From positions 62,001 to 126,000 of the forward strand of contig JAEWOG010000090.1 in NCBI GenBank assembly GCA_023460975.1: 64,000 bases of DNA, in the 5' to 3' direction. Below, piece after piece: positions 23,993-33,390 of the stretch (its first letter is position 1; the number at the start of each line of letters is the position of its first letter). The DNA comes from Actinomycetes bacterium. Lineage in GTDB: Bacteria > Actinomycetota > Actinomycetes > Propionibacteriales > Nocardioidaceae. Position numbers and translations under genes: made by a program. Below the pieces are notes generated by a model that saw only the letters and a program-made list of their open reading frames with translations, did not search any database and had not been told where the DNA came from.

Positions 23993-26269
23993 TCAGCGGC
24001 GCTGCACGCGCAGCTGGTACACCTTCTTGTGCGGGCGGTACTGGGGGTTGCCCAAGTACTTGACCCGAACGGTGCGCACACCGGGCTTCACGAAGCGCGG
24101 CAGGAAGAACTTCGCCTTCGAGCGCTTCGTCCCAGCGATCTTCTGCAGCACCGCGACGTAGCGCTTGCCTGCGACGCGGATCTGGACCTTGCCCTTCACG
24201 ACGCCGCCGTTGCGCGCGGTCATGATGACGCGCACCCGCGGACGGGTCACCTTGGCCCGGATCTTCTTCGGGAAGGCGTCGACGCGAGTCACCTTGGCGC
24301 GGATGCGCTTGACCTCACGCGTGATGGTGGTGTTGGAGGGCTGGGCCACCAGTTCGACGGCCTGACCGCCCGGCACCTCGAACTTGACGTTCGCGGCGCC
24401 GTTGCGCACGGGCACGGTCTTGATCACCTTGCGCTTGCCGTTGCGCACCCGAACCACCTGGACAGACGTGTTCGCGGGCGAGCCCTTCGAGGTCAGGTCG
24501 AGGCCAGTGACCTTCGCCTTGACCTTCTCCCCCGCCGTCTGCAGGCGGTCAGCAATGTTGGTGACGACGGTCTGCTGGCGGGCGAAGTCGGGGCCGACCG
24601 GGTGACCCTGGAGGTACCCGACCCACACTTCACGGTCCACAAGACCAGTGTCGTGTGCCGTCCCGAGCTTGAACGAGGCAAAGTTGTCGCCACCCGTGGC
24701 GAGGAACGAGAAGGTGGAGACCTTGTACGTCTTCGTCTCGATCAGCCACTCGTCGTTGATCCGCACCGAGGTGATGCGCTTGCCCTGGGCCTGGGACGGG
24801 TCCTGGGTGACTTCGACGTTGTCGGACAGGCCGAGGTGCAGGTAGGGGCGGTCCGCACCTGCGGGCTGCCACTGCTCCTCGAGCACGGCCTTGATCTGCG
24901 CACCGGTCATGTCGACCGTCCACACGTTGTTGACGAACGGCAGGACGTTGTTCGCCTCCGCGTACGTGATGACGCCATCGGTGTCGGCCGGGTTCGTGGC
25001 CGGGTTGCCGGCGTACGACAGGTCAGCGCGCAGGCCGCCCGGATTGACGATGCCGATGTCGGGCTTGCCAGCGGTGGCCGGCAGGCCGTCACGCAGCGCG
25101 TTCGCCACGAGATCACCGAGCGTCGACTCGGCGCCACGGTCCTCGATCGGCTTCCCGTCGGGGGCAGTGCCCTTGTAGGCACGCGTGATGTCGGCGGTGA
25201 GGCGCCCGACCGGCTGGTTGCCGATCTCCTTGGCCTTGGCCAGCGCGGCCGTGACGATGTCGTCGACCTTCTTGACCGTTTCGTTGGTCAGGTCCGCCGC
25301 GTCCGCCGCCTTGTGGTTCGCGGCCGTGTACGTGACGACCTCGCCGGTGTCCGGGTCAACGTTGAGCGTGACCTGGCCGACGTTGGCCGCGTACTGACCG
25401 GTCTGGAGGATCGGCCGGGTCTTGCCCGGAACTCCGGGAACCGGCGCGTCCCATGCGTACACCTGGTGGGTGTGACCGTTGAAGATCGCGTCGACGTGGC
25501 TGTCGAGGTTCGCCATGCGCTGGAACTCGCCCGCCTTGGCGACCTCAGCGGCATAGCTCGAACCCGCGCCCTGCTCGGCGCCCGCGTGGAACGTGGCGAC
25601 GATGACGTCTGCCTCCCCGTTGGCGTCGTTGCCGTCGCTCAACTGGCCTGCCACGCGGTTCACTGCAGCCACGGGGTCACCGAAGTCGAGATCGGCAATG
25701 CCGTTCGGCGACACCAGCGTGGGCACCTCCTCGGTCACGGCCCCCACGACCGCCACCTTGAGAGTGCCGACGTCATAGCTGGCGTACTCCGGCAGGACGG
25801 GATTCTGGGTGCCCTTGGCGTACACGTTCGCGCCCAGGTAGTCCCACGTCGCGTTCGTCTTGCCCTTGATCACGCGGTCGCGCAGATCCGCCCAGCCCTG
25901 GTCGAACTCGTGGTTGCCCACCGCAGAGGCGTTCAGTCCCAGCGTGTTGAGGACGTCGATGGTCGGCTGGTCAGCCGCCGAGGCCGAGGCGAACTCCGAG
26001 GCGCCGATGAGGTCACCGGCACCCACCACGAGGTTCGCGGCAGCTGTCGGGCTCTTGAGCGACTCGAGCGTCGTGGCCCACTTGGACGTGTTGGTGTTGA
26101 TCCGGCCGTGGAAGTCGTTGATGCCGATCAGGTTGATGGCGATCGGGTCCGCGGCATGCGCCGGCGCAGCCACCGTCGCCGTCGCCACGACGGCCAAGGG
26201 AGCTGCGATCAGGCTGGCGGCGGTGGCCGCCGAGACCAGATGTCGAACTCTGTTTCCGGGATTGGTCAC
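23993..26269 (-). CDS. Secreted 5'-nucleotidase / UshA-type metallophosphoesterase
   Basis: The 758-residue exported enzyme has a signal peptide of ~40 residues ending AHA-AD. The metallophosphatase domain follows with GINDFHGR, GAGDLIGAS, GNHEFDQG and FNGHTHQ. The 5'-nucleotidase C-terminal domain (~340-540) comes next with NPGGLRADL and a substrate-stacking FSFLATGGDNF. The last ~190 residues are two basic Ig-like or beta-sandwich segments rich in Lys/Arg/Val. The GTG at 26269 has GAGGGG 8 nt upstream; the TTG 6 nt earlier does not fit. It probably scavenges phosphate from nucleotides. It sits between pgsA and cinA, genes normally close neighbours. Confidence 0.92.
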   Translation of the reverse strand: MTNPGNRVRHLVSAATAASLIAAPLAVVATATVAAPAHAADPIAINLIGINDFHGRINTNTSKWATTLESLKSPTAAANLVVGAGDLIGASEFASASAADQPTIDVLNTLGLNASAVGNHEFDQGWADLRDRVIKGKTNATWDYLGANVYAKGTQNPVLPEYASYDVGTLKVAVVGAVTEEVPTLVSPNGIADLDFGDPVAAVNRVAGQLSDGNDANGEADVIVATFHAGAEQGAGSSYAAEVAKAGEFQRMANLDSHVDAIFNGHTHQVYAWDAPVPGVPGKTRPILQTGQYAANVGQVTLNVDPDTGEVVTYTAANHKAADAADLTNETVKKVDDIVTAALAKAKEIGNQPVGRLTADITRAYKGTAPDGKPIEDRGAESTLGDLVANALRDGLPATAGKPDIGIVNPGGLRADLSYAGNPATNPADTDGVITYAEANNVLPFVNNVWTVDMTGAQIKAVLEEQWQPAGADRPYLHLGLSDNVEVTQDPSQAQGKRITSVRINDEWLIETKTYKVSTFSFLATGGDNFASFKLGTAHDTGLVDREVWVGYLQGHPVGPDFARQQTVVTNIADRLQTAGEKVKAKVTGLDLTSKGSPANTSVQVVRVRNGKRKVIKTVPVRNGAANVKFEVPGGQAVELVAQPSNTTITREVKRIRAKVTRVDAFPKKIRAKVTRPRVRVIMTARNGGVVKGKVQIRVAGKRYVAVLQKIAGTKRSKAKFFLPRFVKPGVRTVRVKYLGNPQYRPHKKVYQLRVQRR

Positions 26270-26293
26270 GAGCAATACCCCTCACGTGTCTTT

Positions 26294-26313
26294 TCGGGTG
26301 ATGTCTCACCCGA
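26294..26313 (-). promoter_or_regulatory. Inverted repeat upstream of the nucleotidase gene
   Basis: TCGGGTGA, 4 nt, TCACCCGA: perfect 8-bp arms, 25 nt before the GTG. It is a possible operator or leader hairpin. No known box is matched. Confidence 0.35.
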
Positions 26314-26416
26314 CCCCGCGGTATGGACCATTCGGGTCAGGTGATCCAGACCACCATAACCAGAGATACCGGTGTGACGCGTGGTGAGGGGGTGGTGCGC
26401 GCGTACCCCAAGTGGG

Positions 26417-27049
26417 TCAGGCGCGAGTGGCCGAGCGCTGGCGCCACACGTCGCGGAAGAACTCGTACCCCGACCACAGCGTCATCACGACAGCGCCTGC
26501 GAGAGCTGCCTGGCCGACGTAGAACAGACCCTCGCCGATCACGCCCCACGCGTCGAAGTTGCCGCCATGGGCATTGCCGTGCGGCAGCGGCCACAGCAAC
26601 AGGCCCAGGGCCACGGCTTGCAGCGTCGTCTTGATCTTGCCGCTGGCCGCCGCCGGGATCACGACGTGCTTGAGCACCGAGAGGCGCAGCAGGGTGACAC
26701 TCCACTCGCGCAGCAGCACGACGATGGTGACCCACCACCAGATGTCCCCCACGATGGAGAGCCCGATGAAGGCCATCCCCGTGATCGCCTTGTCCGCGAT
26801 GGGGTCCGCGATCTTGCCGAAGTCGGTCACCAGGTTGTGCTTGCGCGCCAGATCGCCGTCGATCTTGTCGGTGATCATCGCGACGGCGAAGATCGCGAAC
26901 GCGATCCAGCGCCAAGTGACAGAGTCGCCGCCGTCCTGCAGCAGCGCCCACCCGAACACCGGCACCATGAAGATGCGCAGCGTCGTGAGCATGTTGGGCA
27001 CGTTCCAGTTCGAGGGCTTGGCCTCGTGGTCCTGCAGCGGCTCCGTCAT
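26417..27049 (-). CDS. pgsA: CDP-alcohol phosphatidyltransferase (PgsA)
   Basis: The 210-residue membrane enzyme is most likely phosphatidylglycerophosphate synthase. The CDP-alcohol phosphotransferase motif D-x2-DG-x2-AR-x8-G-x3-D-x3-D is present as DKIDGDLAR, FG and ADPIADK. Several TM helices are seen (FMVPVFGWALL, WIAFAIFAVAMI, WWVTIVVLL, AVALGLLLWPL). Its ATG overlaps the rimO stop by one base (TGATG), so it is translated from the rimO message. Position equals pgsA3 (Rv2746c) in mycobacteria. Confidence 0.93.
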   Translation of the reverse strand: MTEPLQDHEAKPSNWNVPNMLTTLRIFMVPVFGWALLQDGGDSVTWRWIAFAIFAVAMITDKIDGDLARKHNLVTDFGKIADPIADKAITGMAFIGLSIVGDIWWWVTIVVLLREWSVTLLRLSVLKHVVIPAAASGKIKTTLQAVALGLLLWPLPHGNAHGGNFDAWGVIGEGLFYVGQAALAGAVVMTLWSGYEFFRDVWRQRSATRA

Positions 27050-28527
27050 CAGTGAGCTCCCTCGACTCGCGCGATCAGGTCGACCCCGTCGGTGTCGACC
27101 ACCACGGCCCGGACGAGATCTCCGACGGCCGCCTGCGGAGCATCCTCCAGCATCGTGGTTCCGTCCACTTCAGGACCCTGGTGGGCGGCGCGCCCTTCGA
27201 CCTCGTCGTCCTCGACGGACTCGACCAGCACCTCGACGACCTCGCCGATGCGTTCCTCGGCGCGCTGGGCGTTGAGCTCCTCGACCAGAGCACTCAGGCG
27301 CTCGGTGCGGACACGAATCTCGTCCTCGTCGAGCTTGAGGGCATCGTCGAAGGCGGCGGCTTCGGTGCCGTCCTCGTCGGAGTAGCCGAACACGCCCGTG
27401 ACATCCATGCGGGCCTGGGTGAGGAAGTCACACAGCGTCTCGAAGTCATCCTCCGTCTCGCCCGGGAACCCGACGATCACGTTGGAACGCACCCCCGCCT
27501 GCGGCGCCAGCTCCCGAATCCGCTCAAGCAGCGCCAGGAAGCTCTCGGGGTCTCCGAAGCGACGCATGCGCCGCAGCACCGAGGCGGACGCGTGCTGGAA
27601 GGACAGGTCGAAGTACGGCACCACGCCCGGCGTGGTGGCGATCGCCTCGAGCAGACCGGGGCGCGTCTCGGCGGGCTGGAGGTAGGACACCCGCACGCGC
27701 TCGATCCCGTCGATCGAGGCCAGTTCGGGAAGCATCGTCTCGAGGAGGCGCAGGTCCCCCAGGTCCTTGCCGTACGAGGTCGAGTTCTCCGAGACGAGGA
27801 ACAACTCCTTGACGCCCTCCCCGGCCAGCCAGCGGGCCTCCGCGACGACGTCGGAGGGGCGGCGACTGACGAACGAGCCACGGAATGCCGGGATCGCGCA
27901 GAACGAGCAGCGACGATCGCAGCCGCTCGCCAGCTTGAGGGGGGCCATCGGCCCGGAGTCGAGTCGGCGGCGTACGGTCCGCGGGCCGGACTGGGGCGCG
28001 CCCTGACCGATCTCATCGGTGGCCGCGGGCTCAACGGCGTGGCCCGGCACCGAGATGGTGGACGCATCGCGCTCGGCGGGCGTGATCGGCAGCAGCCGGC
28101 GCCGGTCCGAGGGAGTGTGCGGGTGGTGCGGCTGGCCGGCCACGATCGAGCGCAGCCGCTCCGCGATGTCCGGGTAGTCGTCGAAGCCCAGCACGGCGTC
28201 GGCCTCGGGCAGCGACTCGGCGAGATCCTTGCCGTACCGCTCGGCGAGACAGCCGACAGCGACGACGGCCTGGGTGCGGCCCTGCGTCTTGAGGTCGGCG
28301 GCCTCCAGGAGGGTGTCGACGGAGTCCTTCTTGGCGGACTCGACGAACCCGCAGGTGTTCACCACGACGGTGTCGGCCTGGTCAGGGTCGGCCACCAGCC
28401 TGAACCCTCCGGCCTCCAGTCGGCCGGCCAACTCCTCGGAATCCACCTCGTTGCGGGCACATCCGAGGGTCACCATGGCCACGCTCAGCAAGGAGCTGGC
28501 CTCGTCTGCTTGTGTGTGAGTGGTCAT
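27049..28527 (-). CDS. rimO: Ribosomal protein S12 methylthiotransferase RimO
   Basis: The 492-residue radical-SAM enzyme methylthiolates an Asp of S12. The N-terminal UPF0004 domain has cluster cysteines C23, C59 and C93; the radical-SAM motif is C203-x3-C207-x2-C210 (GCDRRCSFC); a TRAM domain closes the C-terminus. A ~60-residue insertion between the first two domains (about 135-195) is longer than in E. coli. The ATG at 28527 was chosen because homology starts at [15 protein letters not shown]. Confidence 0.95.
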   Translation of the reverse strand: MTTHTQADEASSLLSVAMVTLGCARNEVDSEELAGRLEAGGFRLVADPDQADTVVVNTCGFVESAKKDSVDTLLEAADLKTQGRTQAVVAVGCLAERYGKDLAESLPEADAVLGFDDYPDIAERLRSIVAGQPHHPHTPSDRRRLLPITPAERDASTISVPGHAVEPAATDEIGQGAPQSGPRTVRRRLDSGPMAPLKLASGCDRRCSFCAIPAFRGSFVSRRPSDVVAEARWLAGEGVKELFLVSENSTSYGKDLGDLRLLETMLPELASIDGIERVRVSYLQPAETRPGLLEAIATTPGVVPYFDLSFQHASASVLRRMRRFGDPESFLALLERIRELAPQAGVRSNVIVGFPGETEDDFETLCDFLTQARMDVTGVFGYSDEDGTEAAAFDDALKLDEDEIRVRTERLSALVEELNAQRAEERIGEVVEVLVESVEDDEVEGRAAHQGPEVDGTTMLEDAPQAAVGDLVRAVVVDTDGVDLIARVEGAH

Positions 28528-28584
28528 CGCACAAGCGAGTATGCCGCCTCGGCGCGGGAACGAGCGCACCCACGAATGCCGCGA

Positions 28585-28623
28585 GGGCCGGTGGTGAGCA
28601 GCGTCACTGCTCTCCACCGGCCC
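28585..28623 (-). terminator. Hairpin terminator after the RodZ-like gene
   Basis: Arms 28585-28601 and 28607-28623 are 17 bp with one T/T mismatch and a 5-nt loop. It lies 48 nt after the stop on the minus strand and before rimO. The remaining intergenic sequence holds no ORF with support. Confidence 0.7.
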
Positions 28624-28670
28624 CCATCACGGGCTCGTCACGCGGACGCATGCCCCGCGGTGCGTACGCC

Positions 28671-30602
28671 TCAGCGGACGACGAAGGTCGCCTGGCCACT
28701 CACACCGGGCTCCCCGACCGCGGATGCCTCACCACCGGCGAGGGCCACGGTGACGGAGCCGTCGCTGGACTGCACCCGCACCGGAGGCGACGCCTTGAGG
28801 CTGTGCGACTCCCCGGCCGCGAGGCTGCCCTTGTAGACGATTTCGCCGGCGCCGTCGCGTACGACCACGTGGGCGCCACCGGTGGCCGCCACCACGTCGA
28901 CACTGACGGGGTCGGCGGGCGCAGCCGCGGACCCGTTGGGCCCGCCCGACCCGTTCAGGACGGGAGTGGCGGGGCGCAGGTCGGCCGGACTGTCCATGAC
29001 GAGCCGGACGATCGACCAGCACAGGACCACAGCCATCACGACTGCGACGAGGACGGACCAGTTCGGGCCCCCTCGAGTGCTCCGGATCGACCCGTTGACC
29101 CCGGTGGCGAGCTCGGCCTCGAACACACGCCGGGGGTTGATCGGCGCGTGCGCGTAGCGCTGGTCGTACGTCGCCAGCAACTGCTCGCCGTCAACCCCCA
29201 GGACGCGGGCCAACGTGCGCAGATGACCGCGTGCGTAGAAGTCGCCACCGCAGGGCTCGAAGTCGTCGACCTCGATGGAGGAGATCACGTGCGAACGGAT
29301 TCGGGTGCGCTCGGCCAGCGCATCGACACTCAGGCCGAGGCGCGTACGTGCCGCCGCCAGTTCCGGCCCGATGACGGGGTCCTGGGCCGGCGCGACCTCG
29401 AAGTCGTCAAGGACCAACGGCTCGACGGCGTCTCCGGGGCGTGCGATCGGGCGCACCCGGTCGCCCCACGCCTGGGTCTCCTCGACCAGATCGACGTGGC
29501 CGGGACTGCGCAGCGAGCGGCCCACCAGCGGGCTCGCATCGATGTCGTCCTCGGGCAGGTCGATCGTGATCTCGTGCCGGCGCGCGCTGGTGAGCGCTCG
29601 GACGGGACTCGGCGCCCCCTGCTCGCGTGGCTCGTGAGCACCCTCGTCGCCGGAAAGCCCACCGACGTGCCACTCACGGGTCGCGTCGGGATCCTCATCG
29701 AGGGCCTCGTGCAGGTCGTCGGTGGCGAGGTCGGCGTCAGCCTCCCTCGTTCCGGCAGCCTCCTCGAGTCGCACGAGCCAGTGCGCGAGCCGGGCGCGCG
29801 CCGGGGCGTACCACGGGGCGCGCCCCTCGGCGGACTGACCTGCCTGCTCCTCCTGCGTGTCCTGCTGGTCCGCACGCTTCTCGTGGCCGTGGTCCTCGTG
29901 GCCCGACTGCACAGACTCGGCGGCCTGGGTGGACTTGGTGTCGGACTCAGGGGCGGACGGAACCTCCAGCACGGCAGTCGGCTCGACGTCGTCCGTGGAC
30001 GACTCGTGGGTGGGCTCGATCTCCACCACCCGCGACGCATCGGGGGCGAGCCGGGCCAGCGCCTGACCGAGGTCGTCCCCAGCGCCGCGCAGCGTGGTCG
30101 TCACCCCCAGCGGCACAGCGAGGCCCGCACCGTGCAGCCGGCGCGAGAGGCGTACGTGGCGGCGCGCAGAGGCATCGAGTTCGGACTCGAAGCGTTCCTC
30201 GTTGTGCGGGACCACCACGAGGCGGGGGTCGGACCACGGCGAGCGGCGACGCTCGTGCTCGACGTGGTGCACGGCTCCCCACACCAGTCCGTGCCACGCG
30301 CGGCCCAGGCGGATGCGTACGCCGTGCTCGTCGGCGACCAGCAGCGGCGTGCGGGCGTCGACCAGAGCGATCAGCCAGGCAGTGGCCAGCACCCCCAGAC
30401 CCACGGCCAGCGCCCAGTCCCAGACGCTGCCCGACTGCGCGGCGCGTGCCAGGTAGGCGATCGCGACCCCAGCGCTCACCACACCGAGAGCGCCGGAGAC
30501 GACCGGGTTGCGGCGCACCTCCACCGGCTCGGGAGCCAGCTCCAGCACGGTCGGCCCCTGATCCGGCGTCTGTTCGACCGTCAGTTCCTCTGCAGCACCC
30601 AT
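28671..30602 (-). CDS. RodZ-like membrane protein with N-terminal PH-like extension
   Basis: The 643-residue protein has an unusual domain order. Residues ~30-85: two TM helices (VVSGALGVVSAGVAIAYL, ALAVGLGVLATAWLIALV). ~86-170: a beta-rich PH-like region (LLVADEHGVRIRLG, WGAVHHV). ~170-405: an acidic, charged low-complexity linker. ~415-490: a RodZ/HTH_25 helix-turn-helix (ELAAARTRLGLSVDALAERTRI, FYARGHLRTLARVLGV). ~515-535: a TM helix; then a DUF4115-like periplasmic domain. RodZ links MreB to elongation. The ATG at 30602 overlaps the ftsK stop (TGATG); a GTG one codon earlier is equally possible. Confidence 0.85.
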   Translation of the reverse strand: MGAAEELTVEQTPDQGPTVLELAPEPVEVRRNPVVSGALGVVSAGVAIAYLARAAQSGSVWDWALAVGLGVLATAWLIALVDARTPLLVADEHGVRIRLGRAWHGLVWGAVHHVEHERRRSPWSDPRLVVVPHNEERFESELDASARRHVRLSRRLHGAGLAVPLGVTTTLRGAGDDLGQALARLAPDASRVVEIEPTHESSTDDVEPTAVLEVPSAPESDTKSTQAAESVQSGHEDHGHEKRADQQDTQEEQAGQSAEGRAPWYAPARARLAHWLVRLEEAAGTREADADLATDDLHEALDEDPDATREWHVGGLSGDEGAHEPREQGAPSPVRALTSARRHEITIDLPEDDIDASPLVGRSLRSPGHVDLVEETQAWGDRVRPIARPGDAVEPLVLDDFEVAPAQDPVIGPELAAARTRLGLSVDALAERTRIRSHVISSIEVDDFEPCGGDFYARGHLRTLARVLGVDGEQLLATYDQRYAHAPINPRRVFEAELATGVNGSIRSTRGGPNWSVLVAVVMAVVLCWSIVRLVMDSPADLRPATPVLNGSGGPNGSAAAPADPVSVDVVAATGGAHVVVRDGAGEIVYKGSLAAGESHSLKASPPVRVQSSDGSVTVALAGGEASAVGEPGVSGQATFVVR

Positions 30603-33214
30603 CACGCTCCCCCTTCCAACGTGGCGATCACCGAGTCGAGTTCGTCTGGCTTGACCAGCACGTCACGAGCCTTGGAACCCTCGCTGGGGCCCACGACCCC
30701 GCGACTTTCCATGATGTCCATCAGTCGTCCCGCCTTGGCGAAGCCGACCCGCAGCTTGCGCTGCAGCATCGACGTCGACCCGAACTGGGTCGACACCACG
30801 AGCTCGATGGCCTGGACGACCAGGTCGAGGTCGTCACCGATGTCGTCGTCGAGGTCGCGCTTGGACGCCGCGGGCGCCGTGACCTCCTCGACGTAGGTGG
30901 GCTCCAACTGCTCCTTGCACGCAGCCACGACCTGGGCGATCTCGCCCTCGCCGACCCATGACCCCTGGACGCGGATCGGCTTGGACGCCCCCATCGGCAG
31001 GAACAGGCCGTCACCCTGACCCACCAGCTTCTCGGCGCCGGGCTGGTCGAGGATGACTCGGCTGTCGGCGAGCGAGCTGGTGGCGAACGCCAGTCGCGAG
31101 GGCACGTTGGCCTTGATCAGACCGGTCACCACGTCCACCGACGGACGCTGCGTCGCGAGCACCAGGTGGATGCCGGCCGCGCGGGCCAGCTGCGTGATGC
31201 GCACGACCGCGTCCTCGACGTCGCGCGGGGCGACCATCATGAGGTCCGCGAGCTCGTCGACGACGACCAGCAGGTACGGGTACGGCGACAGCACCCGCTC
31301 GCTGCCCGGCGGCACCTCGACGGTCCCGGCACGCACGGCCTTGTTGAAGTCGTCGACGTGACGGAACCCGAAGTTGGCCAGGTCGTCGTAGCGCATGTCC
31401 ATCTCGCGCACGACCCACTGCAGGGCCTCGGCAGCCTTCTTGGGGTTGGTGATGATCGGGGTGATCAGGTGCGGGATGCCCTCGTACGCGTTGAGCTCCA
31501 CGCGCTTGGGGTCGACCATGATCATGCGGACCTCGTCGGGCGTCGAGCGCATCAGCAGCGACGTGATCATCGAGTTGATGAACGACGACTTTCCGGAGCC
31601 CGTCGCGCCGGCCACCAGCAGGTGCGGCATCTTCGCCAGGTTGGCGACCACGAAGCCGCCCTCGACGTCCTTGCCGACACCCGTGACCATCGGGTGGTGG
31701 TTGTTGCGCGCCACCGGGGAGCGCAACACGTCACCCAGGGTCACGATCTCCTTGTCGACGTTGGGGATCTCGACGCCGACCGCGGACTTGCCCGGGATCG
31801 GCGACAGGATCCGCACGTCGGCGGAGGCGACCGCGTAGGCGATGTTCTTCTGGATGTTGGTGATCTTCTCGACCTTCACACCCGGCCCGAGCTCGACCTC
31901 GTAGCGCGTCACGGTCGGGCCGCGCGTGTATCCGGTGACCGCCGCGTCGATGTTGAACTCGTCGAGCACCTGGGTGAGTCGGTCGACCACGTTGTCGCTG
32001 GCGGCCGACTTGGGCTTGTGGGGCGAACCCGCCTTGAGCACGTCGCTGCCGGGCAGTGAGTAGGTGACATCACCGGAGAGGGCCAGCTGCTCCACGCGCT
32101 GCGGAAGGTCGGCGTGCGGCGGAGGAACCAGGTCCTCGGGGGCCGCGGACGCCGAGTCCTGCGCCGGTGGCGTGATCTCGGTCGGGGCGTCCGCGAACAG
32201 GTCGATGCCGACGTCGCCGGTGTCCTCAGCGGCCGAGTCTGCGTCGAGCTCCATCGCCACGTCGAGGGCGTCGCGCTTGCGACCGCGTCGCTTCTTCGGC
32301 TCCTCGGCCACGAGCGCGGAGTCGTACGCCGGGTCTCCGAGATCGGGGTCCAGCTCGCCCGAACGGCGCCGGCGAGTGGCACCCTCCTCATCCTCGGCCG
32401 GCGCCCGGCCGGTCACGGAGTCGGTGAGCGCATGCAGCTTGGCGGGAATCTGGTAGAGCGGCGTCGCCGTGATGATCAGGACACCGAAGAACGACAGGAG
32501 CCCCAGCAGCGGCACGACCACGTACGGCGTGCGGAACAGGTCGAGAAGCAGGCTCGAGACCATGTAGCCCACCGCTCCCCCGGCATCGCGCAGCGCAGTG
32601 GTGTCCCCCGGCGTCGGCTGAGGGCTGCCGTTGGCCACGTGAACGATCCCCAGCAGCCCGAGGCCGAAGGCGCCCCAGCCGATGAGTTGACGTCCGAGGG
32701 GACCGTTGTGGATCGGGTCCCGCATCGTCCGCCATCCGGCGTAGACGAGGAAGAGCGGCACGAGCCACCCCACCTTGCCCACGACGCCCTGGCTCACCTG
32801 GCGCATGAACTCCATGACACCGCCGGGCAACTGCCACCAGACCGCACCGGCCACGACCACCGCGAGGCCGATGAGCAGCAGACCGGCCCCGTCGCGGCGG
32901 TGCTCCGGGTCGAGGTCACGCGCCGAGCGACCGATGGATCGCACGAGCGACCCCACACCGTGGGCGAACCCCATCCACGCAGTCACGAGCAGCCGCCCCA
33001 GCGCGGTGAACAGGCGCGAGACCGGGCCGGGCCCGTTGCGCACTGCTCGGGGCGCGGGACGGTTCGCCGGGCGCTTGGCCGGCGTTCGTGAGGAGGAACG
33101 GGTGCTGGTACTCCGCGATCGGGTGCTCGAACTCTTCGATCCACCTCGCGAGGAGGTGGACTTGGACGTGTTCGAACTCCGCGACCTCGGCGGGGAAGAC
33201 GTACGGGTCGCCAT
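30602..33214 (-). CDS. ftsK: DNA translocase FtsK
   Basis: The 870-residue protein pumps DNA at the division septum. A Ser/Arg/Thr-rich N-terminus (~1-50) precedes about four TM helices (~65-215), a charged linker, the alpha/beta motor with Walker [10 protein letters not shown] (K near 542) and Walker [13 protein letters not shown], and a C-terminal gamma winged-helix ([28 protein letters not shown]) that reads KOPS-type sites. It is followed by the RodZ-like gene in overlap. Divergent from the M4 peptidase gene across 176 bp. Confidence 0.97.
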   Translation of the reverse strand: MATRTSSPPRSRSSNTSKSTSSRGGSKSSSTRSRSTSTRSSSRTPAKRPANRPAPRAVRNGPGPVSRLFTALGRLLVTAWMGFAHGVGSLVRSIGRSARDLDPEHRRDGAGLLLIGLAVVVAGAVWWQLPGGVMEFMRQVSQGVVGKVGWLVPLFLVYAGWRTMRDPIHNGPLGRQLIGWGAFGLGLLGIVHVANGSPQPTPGDTTALRDAGGAVGYMVSSLLLDLFRTPYVVVPLLGLLSFFGVLIITATPLYQIPAKLHALTDSVTGRAPAEDEEGATRRRRSGELDPDLGDPAYDSALVAEEPKKRRGRKRDALDVAMELDADSAAEDTGDVGIDLFADAPTEITPPAQDSASAAPEDLVPPPHADLPQRVEQLALSGDVTYSLPGSDVLKAGSPHKPKSAASDNVVDRLTQVLDEFNIDAAVTGYTRGPTVTRYEVELGPGVKVEKITNIQKNIAYAVASADVRILSPIPGKSAVGVEIPNVDKEIVTLGDVLRSPVARNNHHPMVTGVGKDVEGGFVVANLAKMPHLLVAGATGSGKSSFINSMITSLLMRSTPDEVRMIMVDPKRVELNAYEGIPHLITPIITNPKKAAEALQWVVREMDMRYDDLANFGFRHVDDFNKAVRAGTVEVPPGSERVLSPYPYLLVVVDELADLMMVAPRDVEDAVVRITQLARAAGIHLVLATQRPSVDVVTGLIKANVPSRLAFATSSLADSRVILDQPGAEKLVGQGDGLFLPMGASKPIRVQGSWVGEGEIAQVVAACKEQLEPTYVEEVTAPAASKRDLDDDIGDDLDLVVQAIELVVSTQFGSTSMLQRKLRVGFAKAGRLMDIMESRGVVGPSEGSKARDVLVKPDELDSVIATLEGGA

Positions 33215-33336
33215 GGTCTCGACCCTAAGGGAGAGTCACACCAGCCCCACGGACCACACGCGAGCGTGTCGCAGAGACCTCCACGACGGCAATAGATTCT
33301 CCGGAGGGTGTTCCCAACAGCCGAATGTTCTCCCTA

Positions 33337-33354
33337 AGGTGAACCAGATCACCT
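33337..33354 (+). promoter_or_regulatory. Inverted repeat upstream of the M4 peptidase gene
   Basis: AGGTGA, 6 nt, TCACCT: perfect 6-bp arms 37 nt before the GTG start. It is a possible operator in the ftsK / peptidase intergenic region. No regulator is assigned. Confidence 0.35.
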
Positions 33355-33390
33355 CCAATTCGGGCGGAGGTGGAACTCTTGGGAGACAGT

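Noticed and set aside
26340..33354. Similarity between sequences upstream of the nucleotidase and M4 genes (CTGGATCACCT versus CCAGATCACCT) as a shared regulatory box
   Set aside because: Only about 9 of 11 bases match and the two sit at different distances from the starts; this is too weak to claim.
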